Position numbers and translations under genes: made by a program. Positions 34,144 through 42,991 of a stretch of DNA of 44,539 bases are shown here, piece by piece (within the stretch, counting starts at the first letter, position 1; the number at the start of each line of letters is the position of its first letter). Under the pieces are notes generated by a model. The model was given only the letters and a program-made list of their open reading frames with translations. It searched no databases and was not told the DNA's origin. Source of the stretch: Chloroflexota bacterium (GTDB lineage Bacteria > Chloroflexota > Anaerolineae > Anaerolineales > Anaerolineaceae); NCBI GenBank assembly GCA_021372725.1, contig JAJFTV010000076.1, positions 1-44,539 of the forward strand, read 5' to 3'.

Positions 34144-35535
34144 ATGTTCCGCGACAAGATTTATTGGCAAACATTACTGCGAATAGCTATTCCTATTGCC
34201 CTTCAAAATTTCATTTCGAACGGGTTAAACCTGATTGATGTCATGATGATTGGACAATTGGGCGATACTTCGGTGGCTGGTGTTGGGTTGGCCAACGAGA
34301 TCAGCTTTGTGTTAAGCATGGTCGCGTTCGGCATAGCTAGCGGGGGATCTATCTTTGCAGCTCAATATTGGGGTAAAAAAGATATTCCCAGCCTGCGCAA
34401 AGTATTGGGGATCAGCCTGCTGGTTGGCATTGTAGTAAGCCTTATCTTTACATTGATTGCTTCTCTGTTTCCGGAAAAGGCATTGGCTGTCTATACCAGT
34501 GATCCGGCTGTAATCAAGGTTGGCTCAAATTATCTGCGGCAGATAGGCATCTTTTATACACCTTGGATGATCTCATATATTTTCTCGGTTATCCACCGCA
34601 GTACACAAAACGTGAAGTTACCCATCCTGGTCAGCTTCCTGGCGCTGGGGCTGAAAACTACAATTAATTATCTGCTGATTGGTGGGCATCTGGGTTTTCC
34701 GGCATTAGGCGTACAGGGCGCTGCCATTGCCACCATGATCTCGCGTACAGTAGAGATCACCTGCATGCTCCTGTTTACGTACCTGGGCAAAACGCCATTG
34801 GCCGCCAACTTCAAGGAATTGTTCCATATCGAGATTCCTTTCCTGAAACGATTTTTCAAGATAACGGTTCCAGTTGTCCTCAATGAGACCATGTGGTCAT
34901 TGGGGATCACCACTTACTCCATGATCTATGCCCACATCGGCACCGAATCGATTGCAGCCTACAACATCGCCCATACCATCGACAATTTAATGTTTGTTTT
35001 GTTCATGGGCATCGGTAATGCCTGCGCCATTATGGTAGGGAACAATATTGGCGCAGGTGATGAAAAAACTGCCGAAAGTTACGCCAAACGTTCTCTGGTG
35101 GTGGCTATTGCCGTAGGTGTGGTTGTGGGAATGTTTCAAATTGGCATATCCAGGGGATTGCTAAGCCTGTATAAAGTCTCCGATCTGTCCAAATCCTATG
35201 CGATCAGCATCCTGTTGATATCGGGTTTGGCATATTGGCTCAAGTCTGCAAATATGATCATTTTTGTTGGCATCCTGCGCAGCGGAGGCGATACAAAATA
35301 TGGATTACTTTTAGAACTATTTTCAATGTGGGGCATTGGGGTACCCCTGGCATTATTGGGTGGGTTTGTATTCCATTTGCCGGTCTATTATGTTTACTTG
35401 CTGGCGCTCAGCGATGAGGCGGTTAAGGCAGTGATTGGCATGCGAAGAGTATTTTCGCGACGCTGGATCAACAACCTTGTTAAGGGGTTTGACCAGCCGC
35501 ATGAAGAGCTACCGGTGGTGGAACAAGCAGAATAG
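34144..35535 (+). CDS. MATE family efflux transporter
   Basis: A 463-residue membrane protein with about 12 hydrophobic segments. The N-terminal half starts WQTLLRIAIPIALQNFISNGLNLIDVMMIGQLGDTSVAGVGLANEI, the characteristic MATE opening, and the second half repeats it (VPVVLNETMWSLGITTYSMIYAHIGTESIAAYNIAHTI). The MatE domain repeat includes GNNIGAGD. These proteins export cationic compounds and metabolites using sodium or proton gradients. The ATG has no strong ribosome binding site (TTTGGTGAAATTCCT). Its long leader with terminator suggests control by a ligand, possibly its own substrate, but that is inference. Confidence 0.9.
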   Translation: MFRDKIYWQTLLRIAIPIALQNFISNGLNLIDVMMIGQLGDTSVAGVGLANEISFVLSMVAFGIASGGSIFAAQYWGKKDIPSLRKVLGISLLVGIVVSLIFTLIASLFPEKALAVYTSDPAVIKVGSNYLRQIGIFYTPWMISYIFSVIHRSTQNVKLPILVSFLALGLKTTINYLLIGGHLGFPALGVQGAAIATMISRTVEITCMLLFTYLGKTPLAANFKELFHIEIPFLKRFFKITVPVVLNETMWSLGITTYSMIYAHIGTESIAAYNIAHTIDNLMFVLFMGIGNACAIMVGNNIGAGDEKTAESYAKRSLVVAIAVGVVVGMFQIGISRGLLSLYKVSDLSKSYAISILLISGLAYWLKSANMIIFVGILRSGGDTKYGLLLELFSMWGIGVPLALLGGFVFHLPVYYVYLLALSDEAVKAVIGMRRVFSRRWINNLVKGFDQPHEELPVVEQAE

Positions 35536-35834
35536 TGATACAAAAAAATAGTTTTTACCGATTTTCTTCGCCTGATCACGAAGCGCCGGCATATTCACCC
35601 CCAACCAGCCTTGTGTTGCCATCCCATAACGAGCCATGCCGGAAAGCCGGGATGGCTCGGCAGCATTTTCAAGGGAGCCTATGATTTCTGTAACAGTGTC
35701 CCTTGTTTTCCTTGCCCCACAGGGAAATAAAAAAACCAACCATCAAAATCCTTTATCCAGACAATGTCATTATATCGGAAGCCGAGAGTAATTCTACATG
35801 AATGAGGGGGATGAAACTAGAGTTTGGCAAAGCA
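35536..35834. other. Intergenic region between MATE and MntP genes
   Basis: About 300 bp between convergent genes. The only structure seen is a strong hairpin at 35630-35659; no coding sequence is supported. Confidence 0.5.
35630..35659. repeat. Stable 13-bp hairpin (REP-like)
   Basis: CGAGCCATGCCGG (35630-35642) pairs with CCGGGATGGCTCG (35647-35659) with a single internal mismatch and a 4-base loop AAAG. No T-run follows. It lies between convergent genes and may stabilise mRNA ends or be an interspersed palindrome. Confidence 0.7.
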
Positions 35835-36404
35835 TTAACCACCCAACAGATGGGATGCTACAATACGGATGCCAATAAAAATCAGTACCACGCCCCCCAG
35901 GACCTCCATCCCCCTGCCGAATCGTTGACTTAATCGATTCCCCAAAAAGAGACCCGCCAGTGACAACACTGTGGAAGTGATCCCAATCATCAGCGCGGAT
36001 TCTACAATATTCACCTGCAGCAGTGCCAGGCTGAGGCCGACCGCCAGGGCATCGATGCTGGTGGCGATGGATAACATGACCAATGAGCGGCCGCGTGAGG
36101 GATCCTGAATATATTTTTCTTCTTCCCCTTTTTTCAAACCGGAAAAAACCATGCGCCCTCCCACCCACACCAACAAGATGAAGGCAATCCAGTGATCAAA
36201 GTTTGCGATCAGATTGACCACCGTGCTGCCGGCCAGCCATCCGATGACGGTCATCCCAGCCTGGAAAAGACCAAAGTGCCAGGTAATTCGAAAGACCAGG
36301 CGTCGGGTAAGCGGGACAGGCGAGGTGCCAACCCCGAGCGATACGGCAAAACAATCCATTGCCAGTCCCAAGGCAACCAGAAACGTATATCCAAAATTCA
36401 TCAT
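35835..36404 (-). CDS. mntP: Manganese efflux pump MntP
   Basis: A 189-residue six-helix membrane protein of the MntP/YebN (DUF204) family. The two repeat signatures each contain the conserved aspartate: LGLAMDCFAVSLGVG near the N-terminus and SIATSIDALAVGLSL in the second half. It exports excess Mn2+. The frame is open farther upstream, but the ATG at 36404 (second ATG at 36401) fits the family start and has GGAG 12 bases before it. In many bacteria mntP follows a Mn-sensing yybP-ykoY riboswitch; the roughly 90-bp upstream region here has none visible. Confidence 0.92.
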   Translation of the reverse strand: MMNFGYTFLVALGLAMDCFAVSLGVGTSPVPLTRRLVFRITWHFGLFQAGMTVIGWLAGSTVVNLIANFDHWIAFILLVWVGGRMVFSGLKKGEEEKYIQDPSRGRSLVMLSIATSIDALAVGLSLALLQVNIVESALMIGITSTVLSLAGLFLGNRLSQRFGRGMEVLGGVVLIFIGIRIVASHLLGG

Positions 36405-36442
36405 GCTAATGTGTTTCTCCCAGGAGGTTTCACAAAACAAAG

Positions 36443-36471
36443 ATTATACCATTGACAGAACGCGGAGAAAT
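36443..36471 (-). promoter_or_regulatory. Extended -10 promoter of mntP
   Basis: On the minus strand TGGTATAAT gives a perfect -10 (36448-36443) with the TGn extension; the -35 position (ATTTCT) is weak. Its leader would be only about 30 nt, too short for a manganese riboswitch. Confidence 0.55.
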
Positions 36472-36494
36472 GGTAAATATTTTTAATGGTTGGA

Positions 36495-37022
36495 CTACCT
36501 GGAAGATAATGGCCATTCCACGATTCTTCCCTGCTTCAGACTTTCTTTCACCCAAATCAGCCTTTGATTGGTCGAACCGCGAAATGGCAAATCCAGACAC
36601 CTTTGCGCCAGAATGAATGGCCCATCCACAAGTACGTCACAAGATTTCGCCAGTTCATACATTGCAGTATCCTTCTTTTCCAATAAGTTATTCCAGGTGA
36701 AACCCGTGTAGGCCCATACATCTTTTCCTCGTTGATGAAATGCATGAGCAATTTGTATAGCGGCCAAAGGCTGAAAGAAAGGATCTCCCCCGCTGAGCGT
36801 GACTCCTTTTATCAGCGGGGTATCCGGCAATTGACGAAGCAGTTCAGCTACTGCGTATTCACACCCGCCTTGAAAATCCCAGGTTTGCGGGTTATGGCAG
36901 TTTGGACAGTGATGTTTACACCCCTGAAAGAAGAGTACGGTACGCAAACCGGGACCATCGCTAACGCTTTCATTTACAATACCCGACAATCGTACATTTA
37001 ACGAAGTTTTTTCTTCAAGCAT
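36495..37022 (-). CDS. nrdG: Anaerobic ribonucleotide reductase activating protein
   Basis: A 175-residue radical-SAM activase. Cysteines 35, 39 and 42 in GCKHHCPNCHN form the CxxxCxxC cluster motif, and TLSGGDPFFQP is the SAM-binding segment. It generates the glycyl radical on NrdD. The frame is open back to 37133, but the ATG at 37022 is supported because it overlaps the nrdD stop by 8 bp (ATGCTTGA), the usual coupled arrangement, and because homologues start at about this point. The pair allows deoxyribonucleotide synthesis only without oxygen, since the radical is oxygen-sensitive. Confidence 0.93.
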   Translation of the reverse strand: MLEEKTSLNVRLSGIVNESVSDGPGLRTVLFFQGCKHHCPNCHNPQTWDFQGGCEYAVAELLRQLPDTPLIKGVTLSGGDPFFQPLAAIQIAHAFHQRGKDVWAYTGFTWNNLLEKKDTAMYELAKSCDVLVDGPFILAQRCLDLPFRGSTNQRLIWVKESLKQGRIVEWPLSSR

Positions 37023-39111
37023 GCATGTGTGACTTTCGGTCATTAAGTTCGGCTTTTTTGGCATCGTTGAAGTGATCCACCGTAGAGAGGTAACCTGTGA
37101 TACGGCGGATCCGGCGAATATCTGCTGATCCACAGGCAGGGCAATCGGTTTCGATTACGCCTCTGTATCCACATACAATGCATTCGTCGATTGGAAAGTT
37201 TATCCCGCCATAGCCGATACCTACGCTGGCCATATAGCGTATCAGCGTTTCGAACGCTTCCAGGTTATATAGCGGCGGTGCATCCAACTCCACGTAACTG
37301 ATGTGCCCAGCGTTAGTCAGAGCTTGGTAGGGAGCTTCAATCGCCAGCTTGTCAAATGAAGAAATTGCATAACTTACCGGTACATGAAAACTGTTGGTGT
37401 AATATTCCTTATCGGTTACCCCTGGAATGTTTCCTAATAATTCCCGGTCAATGGCTACAAATCGTCCCGAGAGACCTTCGGCTGGAGTGGCCAGCAGGGT
37501 GAAATTGAGATCGTACTGATCGGCAAGATGATCCACCATCTTGCGCATAAAACGAATAATCTCCAGTCCCAAATTTTGTGCGTCTGTGGATTGCGCCTGG
37601 TGAGTCCCTGTCAATGCCGTCAATGTTTCCGCCAGACCAATGAAACCCATGGATAATGTTCCGTGACGAATGGCCCCGGCAATTTCATCTTCGGCCTTGA
37701 GTTTATTGGATTCTACATACAATCCTTGCCCCATCAAAAAAGGCATATCCATCACTTTAAGGTGAGCCTGGATCTGATATCGATGCATGAGCTGCTTCGA
37801 CGCCAACGCCAACACCTCTTCGAGAGAAGTGAAGAATTGTTGAACGTTGCCATTGGACTTGACAGCAATACGCGGCAGGTTAATGGTTGTGAACGAAAGA
37901 TTTCCTCTGCCATCACTGACAGCTTCACCATGCCGGTCGGCAATCACACGCGTGCGGCAGCCCATATAGGCCACTTCCGTGCCATAATCGCGGTTGAATG
38001 GACTGTCCATGAAAGAAAACGTCGGGTTCATGTGTGTGGCTGCCACCCGTATAGCCAGCTTGAAGAGATCGTAATTCGGGTCTCCCGGATTGAAGTTAAT
38101 CCCGGACTTCACGCGGAAAATGATATTGGGGAAAATGGGTGTCTCTCCTCGGCCAAGGCCCTTCTCATAGGCCAGCAGCAGATTGCGCGTGACAGCCCGC
38201 CCAGGTTCTGAGGTATCACAGCCCAGGTTGATCGAACTGAAGGGTACCTGTGCGCCGGCACGACTGTGCATGGAATTGAGATTGTAGATCAACCCTTCCA
38301 TCGCCTGGTAAATTTCGTTTTCGTCGGAATTGGCGACAAAATCTGCCATATCCCGGTCAAAGAAAGCAAAAGATTGCCCACCGTGCATGTCGTTCTGCGA
38401 GCTTTGTAAAATAATGGCGGCCAGCGCTGCCGCTGATCCAGCCCGCCGCGGTGGACGAATGTATCCATGCCCTGTGTTGAAGCCGGAATACAGTAGTTTG
38501 CCCAGCGGGATCTGCACGCAGGTGAGCGTCTTGGCATAAAAATCCAGATCGTGGATGTGAATGTCGCCGTTGCGATGTGCCTGGGCGATATCGTCAGGGA
38601 TGAGGCGGGAGAGATAATATTGACGGCTGGCAGCCGAGGCAATTTGCAGCATCTTGGCCGAAGGTGAGTTACTCACATTAGCGTTCTCACGGTTGGTCTC
38701 GACCAGAATCTCAGCCACAGCATCCATTAACTCGGATTTACCCTCGCGGATGCGCGTGCGGCGGTCACGATAAAGAATGTAAGCTTTCGCTGTTCTGGCA
38801 TGCCCCTTTTCAATCAATATTTTCTCCACGGCATCTTGAACTTCTTCCACAGTAGGAAGGGAAACTTTTTTCTCTTTCTGGAGGTAATCTACTACATTTT
38901 CTGCAAGCTGCCGGGCGGTTTCTAGATCATGTCCGCCCACGGCCTGAGCAGCTTTATAGATCGCTGCTGCAATCTTCTCTACATCAAAGGCAACGATCCG
39001 TCCATCCCGCTTTTGAATGGAATGAAAAAAATGTCCGTCCCCTTGAGCCCTTTCATCACAACTTTTTGTTAAAGGTAGAACCGTTGTTAAACGTAGTGAA
39101 TCACTTTCCAT
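37015..39111 (-). CDS. nrdD: Anaerobic ribonucleoside-triphosphate reductase (class III)
   Basis: A 698-residue class III ribonucleotide reductase. The N-terminal ATP-cone (about residues 30-120, SIQKRDGRIVAFDVEKIAAAI onward) is the allosteric site. The C-terminal zinc site is CIVCGY plus CPAC, and the glycyl radical glycine is G673 in RRITGYLS. It reduces ribonucleotides with the radical made by NrdG. The open frame extends to 39288 into metE, but the ATG at 39111 has AAGGAAG upstream, and the extra 59 residues are not family-like, so this start is used. It lies between nrdG (overlapping) and metE (66 bp upstream). Confidence 0.94.
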   Translation of the reverse strand: MESDSLRLTTVLPLTKSCDERAQGDGHFFHSIQKRDGRIVAFDVEKIAAAIYKAAQAVGGHDLETARQLAENVVDYLQKEKKVSLPTVEEVQDAVEKILIEKGHARTAKAYILYRDRRTRIREGKSELMDAVAEILVETNRENANVSNSPSAKMLQIASAASRQYYLSRLIPDDIAQAHRNGDIHIHDLDFYAKTLTCVQIPLGKLLYSGFNTGHGYIRPPRRAGSAAALAAIILQSSQNDMHGGQSFAFFDRDMADFVANSDENEIYQAMEGLIYNLNSMHSRAGAQVPFSSINLGCDTSEPGRAVTRNLLLAYEKGLGRGETPIFPNIIFRVKSGINFNPGDPNYDLFKLAIRVAATHMNPTFSFMDSPFNRDYGTEVAYMGCRTRVIADRHGEAVSDGRGNLSFTTINLPRIAVKSNGNVQQFFTSLEEVLALASKQLMHRYQIQAHLKVMDMPFLMGQGLYVESNKLKAEDEIAGAIRHGTLSMGFIGLAETLTALTGTHQAQSTDAQNLGLEIIRFMRKMVDHLADQYDLNFTLLATPAEGLSGRFVAIDRELLGNIPGVTDKEYYTNSFHVPVSYAISSFDKLAIEAPYQALTNAGHISYVELDAPPLYNLEAFETLIRYMASVGIGYGGINFPIDECIVCGYRGVIETDCPACGSADIRRIRRITGYLSTVDHFNDAKKAELNDRKSHMHA

Positions 39112-39176
39112 ATCTGTTCTTCCTTTCCAAACTTGTAGCTTGTCTATTTGATGAAAATTAGAGATATTCTGATCAC

Positions 39177-41471
39177 TCAAGCAGGTAACATTCTTCGATA
39201 AAGACGAGCTGCGGCAATCAAATTTTGCAATGACGGTAACACTTCTTCCCATCTGCGTGTTTTCAAGCCACAGTCCGGGTTGACCCACAACTGTTCAGCG
39301 GGGATCACCTGCAATGCTTTACGAATTAAATCCACGATCTCAAGAGTGGAGGGTATACGCGGTGAATGAATATCGTAAACTCCAGGGCCGACATCATTGG
39401 GGTATTGAAAATGCCGGAAAATTTCCAGCAGCTCCATTCCCGAGCGCGATGCCTCGATGGAAATGACATCTGCGTCCATGCGGATGATGGCGTCAATGAT
39501 GTCTTCAAACTCTGCATAACACATGTGCGTGTGGATTTGCGTTTCGTCTCTGGCAGTTCCAGCCACCAACCTGAAACAATCCACAGCCCAATTGAGATAG
39601 GCTTTTTGTTCAGCATGGTGTAGTGGCAAGCCTTCACGAAGGGCTGGTTCATCCACCTGAATGATTTTGATCCCGGCTGTCTGCAGGTCTTGTACTTCAT
39701 CACGTAATGCCAAGGCAAGTTGGCGGCATGTAATTTCGCGCGGCTGATCATCACGCACAAACGACCATTGCAAGATGGTGATTGGGCCGGTCAGCATGCC
39801 TTTCACCGGTTTTGCTGTAAGACTTTGTGCATAACGAGCCCATTTGACAGTCATGGGTGCAGGCCTGGAAATATCGCCATAAATGATTGGTGGGCGAACT
39901 GCGCGAGAACCATAACTTTGTACCCAACCGTGATGGATAAGTGTGAACCCCCTTAATTGTTCGGCAAAGTATTCGACCATATCTGTGCGTTCGGATTCCC
40001 CGTGAACCAGTACATCCAGCCCCAGTTCTTCCTGAACCCGGATGGTATCAGCAATTTCTTGCTTCAGGAAGTCTTCATACGCTTCCAAAGACAGACCCCC
40101 TTGAGTAAAAAGCGCACGTTGTTTGCGTATTTCCCCCGTCTGAGGAAAAGAACCTATCGTTGTAGCTGGCAAAGGGGGCAGGTTCAAAACCGCTGACTGG
40201 ATTTGTTTTCGCTGCTCAAAGGAACCGTGACGTTGATAATCGGAATTTTCAACCTCTTTTAATCGTTGTTGTATTTGCGAATCATGTACTTTGTTCGAGA
40301 TTGCCCGATTGGTGATGATTTTTTTATTCTTTGCCAGAATCTGGGTTACCGACTCTTCTTTTCCATTGATCACAGCATTGATAACCGAAACCTCAACCAG
40401 CTTCTGCCTGGCAAATGCCAGCCAGGAGTAAATTTCTGGGTCGATCTCAATTTCGAGATCCAGATCATAAGGGCAAAATTGTAATGAGCAACTGGGAGCT
40501 ATTTGTAATTTATCGCTACCGTGCTTGTTGGCTGCCAGTTTGGCCAATTGGATGGCTTGTTCAAGATCAGTACACCATACATTTCTGCCATCGACCAATC
40601 CCAGCGACAGGATCATGTTTTCAGGAATTACTGATAATACTTCTTCCAATTGCTTTGGCGCACGTATCAGATCGATATGCAAGCCATCAACGGGTAGTTT
40701 GACTAAAGCGGAAAGGTTTTCACCCAATCCATCAAAATACGTGGCCAGCAGGATGTGAATTCCTGGAACTGCATGAAGTTGGTCATACGCTTTAGAAAAT
40801 TTGGTGTGCGTCTTTTCATCCAGGTCGAGCACAAGACATGGTTCATCAATTTGTACCCATTCTGCGCCCGCTTCTACCAGTCGCACAAGCAGTTCACAAT
40901 AAACTGGTAAAAGATTCGGTAATGCCTCGAGAGGAGAGAAAGCGCTGTCGGCCGTTTTGCTTAAGAGCAGGTAAGAAACCGGCCCTATTAAAACCGGACG
41001 GGTAATAAAGCCGGCATTTTTGGCTTCGATGAACTCGTTAACGGGTTTCAGATCGTTTAAAAAGAATTTCTGATTTCGGGATATCTCCGGGACGATGTGG
41101 TGATAGTTGGTATCGAACCACTTGGTCATTTCCATGGCCGCAAATTGTTCAGTCTCATTTTGCCAACCACGAGCCATGGCAAAATAAAGGTCAAGGTCCG
41201 AAATTTGGCTTTTTAGTTGTTGAAATCGTGCCGGAATTGCTCCTACCATCCAGGTTGTATCCAATACCTGGTCGTACAAGGAAAAATCATTGGAAGGCAA
41301 TATTTGTATTTGATTTTCTGATTGTGTGATCCATTGCTGTCTGCGTAATTTTGCAGCAATCGTAAACAATTCCTGTGCCGGGATTTTCCCTGCCCAATAT
41401 TTTTCAAGAGCAAATTTCAATTCTCTTTGTTTCCCGATTCGGGGATAACCTAAACTTGATGTTGTACTCAT
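39177..41471 (-). CDS. metE: Cobalamin-independent methionine synthase
   Basis: A 764-residue MetE, standard length, with two related barrels. The start SSLGYPRIGKQRELKFALEKYW is the family N-terminus; the C-terminal catalytic barrel has GPITILQWSFVRDDQP, the zinc ligands His and Cys in HTHMCYAEFEDI, and the last Cys in NPDCGLKTR. It transfers a methyl group from 5-methyl-tetrahydrofolate polyglutamate to homocysteine without B12. GAGGAG lies just before the ATG. A cobalamin riboswitch and terminator upstream should shut it off when B12 is plentiful, implying that the cell also has a B12-dependent enzyme or B12 supply. Confidence 0.95.
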   Translation of the reverse strand: MSTTSSLGYPRIGKQRELKFALEKYWAGKIPAQELFTIAAKLRRQQWITQSENQIQILPSNDFSLYDQVLDTTWMVGAIPARFQQLKSQISDLDLYFAMARGWQNETEQFAAMEMTKWFDTNYHHIVPEISRNQKFFLNDLKPVNEFIEAKNAGFITRPVLIGPVSYLLLSKTADSAFSPLEALPNLLPVYCELLVRLVEAGAEWVQIDEPCLVLDLDEKTHTKFSKAYDQLHAVPGIHILLATYFDGLGENLSALVKLPVDGLHIDLIRAPKQLEEVLSVIPENMILSLGLVDGRNVWCTDLEQAIQLAKLAANKHGSDKLQIAPSCSLQFCPYDLDLEIEIDPEIYSWLAFARQKLVEVSVINAVINGKEESVTQILAKNKKIITNRAISNKVHDSQIQQRLKEVENSDYQRHGSFEQRKQIQSAVLNLPPLPATTIGSFPQTGEIRKQRALFTQGGLSLEAYEDFLKQEIADTIRVQEELGLDVLVHGESERTDMVEYFAEQLRGFTLIHHGWVQSYGSRAVRPPIIYGDISRPAPMTVKWARYAQSLTAKPVKGMLTGPITILQWSFVRDDQPREITCRQLALALRDEVQDLQTAGIKIIQVDEPALREGLPLHHAEQKAYLNWAVDCFRLVAGTARDETQIHTHMCYAEFEDIIDAIIRMDADVISIEASRSGMELLEIFRHFQYPNDVGPGVYDIHSPRIPSTLEIVDLIRKALQVIPAEQLWVNPDCGLKTRRWEEVLPSLQNLIAAARLYRRMLPA

Positions 41472-41487
41472 GGTACTCCTCTTTGAT

Positions 41488-41521
41488 GAAAAAATAAAAG
41501 CTCATCCTTGTTTGGATGAGC
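41488..41521 (-). terminator. Riboswitch-controlled terminator in the metE leader
   Basis: On the minus strand GCTCATCC and GGATGAGC (41521-41514 and 41507-41500) form an 8-bp stem with a 6-base loop, followed by TTTTATTTTTT. It lies between the cobalamin aptamer and the metE ribosome binding site, so it is the likely expression platform. Confidence 0.88.
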
Positions 41522-41585
41522 CACTCAAAAAGGAGATTTAAGTTTCCCTTTTCAGCTCAACCCTTTGACGCGAAGGATGAAATTA

Positions 41586-41689
41586 CTTGTGGACAGGCAT
41601 TCGGGCTTTGACCGTTGCGCGACAGCACCAGAATTTCACTGGACTTTCCCTGATATTTCAACCACCTACGATAGGTTGGTTCCACAAAG
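41586..41689 (-). promoter_or_regulatory. Cobalamin riboswitch upstream of metE
   Basis: Read on the minus strand, the outer stem is formed by CTTTGTGGA (from 41689) and TCCACAAG (to 41586). Inside are the conserved cobalamin-box features: GGGAAAGTCCAGTGAAATTC, then CTGGTGCTGTCGCGCAACGGT (the B12-box position, here in a GCGCAAC variant), and the CCGAATGCCTG segment near the 3' side. The order and sequences fit the Cobalamin family. Binding of adenosyl- or methylcobalamin would promote the terminator at 41488-41521 and so repress metE. Confidence 0.88.
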
Positions 41690-41699
41690 CTTTCATAAC

Positions 41700-41728
41700 A
41701 GTATATCAATATTACATGTCAAAAACAA
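41700..41728 (-). promoter_or_regulatory. Predicted promoter of the metE riboswitch transcript
   Basis: On the minus strand TTGTTT and TATACT are 17 bp apart; an overlapping TTGACA (41722-41717) is too close to serve this -10. The start point would fall a few bases before the aptamer's first stem. Confidence 0.45.
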
Positions 41729-41839
41729 GATTTAAATGTAACCAAATTGCAGTAAATTGTTTGGTAATATTTTCATGGGAGCCAACGTTACCCTCAAATG
41801 GCGTTCTTTCCTGGATGGTTCATCTGGAAACATTCTGAA

Positions 41840-42355
41840 TCAGGTGCGCTTCAGGGATAACCGGCGGTCTCCGTCTTTTTCACCGCAAATCCGAAAGCCC
41901 AGTTTTTGCAGGACATGGATGGATGGCAAGTTCTGGGGCGTGATAAATGCTTCGATTTCTTCCAAATGCAGCACATCGAAACCAAACCGGAGTATGGCTG
42001 GCAGTGTTTCACTCATATATCCCTGGCCTTGCTGGTCAGGCAGCAGATCATATCCGATCTCTCCCAGGCCGGGGGTATGGAACCATTCGTAACAGCACGT
42101 TCCAATGGGCGCAAGACTGTTCTTGTTGGTGATTGTCCAGAATATTCTTTCTTTACTGTAAAAGTCATCGATATAAGAACGTAGAATGGCTTCGGCTTCA
42201 GCGTGGGTCTGGATGGGTTCCATGATATACCGGACGATTTGCGGGTTATGATACAGCTTGAAAATCAGGTCTTCATCGGCGCCCACCGGCTGGCGCAGCA
42301 GCAATCGCTCCGTTTCAAGCACCGGGAAAAGGGATGGAAAGGTTGCTATTTTCAT
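41840..42355 (-). CDS. GNAT family N-acetyltransferase (RimJ/RimL type)
   Basis: A 171-residue acetyltransferase. It opens LETERLLLRQPVGADEDLIFKLYHNP, the usual RimJ/RimL-like start, and has the acetyl-CoA loop DQQGQGYMSE (Q/RxxGxG/A type) followed by ITPQNLPSIHVLQKLGFR, the C-terminal family segment. Such proteins acetylate protein N-termini, amino acids, antibiotics or other amines; the substrate here is unknown. It is monocistronic, converging on nothing and followed by the metE promoter region. The ATG at 42355 has a poor ribosome binding site. Confidence 0.87.
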   Translation of the reverse strand: MKIATFPSLFPVLETERLLLRQPVGADEDLIFKLYHNPQIVRYIMEPIQTHAEAEAILRSYIDDFYSKERIFWTITNKNSLAPIGTCCYEWFHTPGLGEIGYDLLPDQQGQGYMSETLPAILRFGFDVLHLEEIEAFITPQNLPSIHVLQKLGFRICGEKDGDRRLSLKRT

Positions 42356-42476
42356 GGTTGTCTTCGATTCTACTGTATTGTAATCTTGTAACCATCAAAG
42401 TGTCGTTTGTCTTTGGATATATTGCATCCGACTGAGATTCAGTTGATTAATTGGCTATTTGTGGAAATTTACTCTT

Positions 42477-42495
42477 GGGCGGATCCCTCACTGCG
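42477..42495 (+). repeat. Solo repeat-arm copy C
   Basis: The 19 bases GGGCGGATCCCTCACTGCG are identical to 42992-43010, and the first part matches the arms of elements I and II. The outer GAC end is lost here. Confidence 0.75.
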
Positions 42496-42654
42496 GAATG
42501 AAAACCACACAAAATTTCTCCCATTGTCACTTTGAGTTTACCCACCCCGCCAGGGCGTTCTTCCATTGGGAAAAAACTGGAGCGTTTTGGCACAATCGGA
42601 ACCACACTCAAGCAGACAAGACCGGCATCTGATATGCACATATCCACCCGCAGT

Positions 42655-42843
42655 GTCATCCTGATGGGTCGACGACCCAGAAGGAACCGCCCAAGGGCTC
42701 ATCTTCGCATTATTCTTTATCTGCACCAATACGTCCACATACTGTTTTCATATCGAGTTAATTGTGACGCCGACGCTTGGGCGGATGCTTCAGGTTCGTT
42801 GTGAAACGACTTACGTCGTTTCACAACGAATCCTCAGCATGAC
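42655..42843. repeat. Inverted-repeat (MITE-like) element II with palindromic cores
   Basis: The element begins GTCATCCTGA (42655) and ends TCAGCATGAC (42843), the same ends as element I. Each arm carries its own internal palindrome: TGGGTCG-A-CGACCCA on the left (42665-42679), and a perfect 16-bp stem with a 4-base loop on the right (42795-42830). Inward of these the arms again match as CCGCCCAAG/CTTGGGCGG. There is no coding capacity. Confidence 0.65.
42795..42830. repeat. Perfect 16-bp hairpin inside element II
   Basis: Arms 42795-42810 and 42815-42830 are exact complements around TTAC. It is the right-arm palindromic core of element II. Confidence 0.85.
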
Positions 42844-42991
42844 AACAGGGATAGTTATGCCAGGATGATCTCATCCGAAACACCACGCCCACCTTGTGCC
42901 TGCATATCCAATTTCAAGTTTCTTGGGAGCGAAGCAAAAAAACCGCCTGGGAGCCACTTGCACAATTATCCAGATATGCGGATACGCTTCC

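Noticed and set aside
36405..36494. Manganese (yybP-ykoY) riboswitch before mntP
   Set aside because: The leader predicted from the TATAAT box is only about 30 nt and contains none of the conserved loop sequences.
37023..37133. N-terminal extension of NrdG inside nrdD
   Set aside because: The start at 37022 gives the usual overlap with the nrdD stop and a normal-length NrdG.
39112..39288. N-terminal extension of NrdD into the metE gene
   Set aside because: The ATG at 39111 has a good ribosome binding site and the extra 59 residues do not look like NrdD and overlap metE coding sequence.
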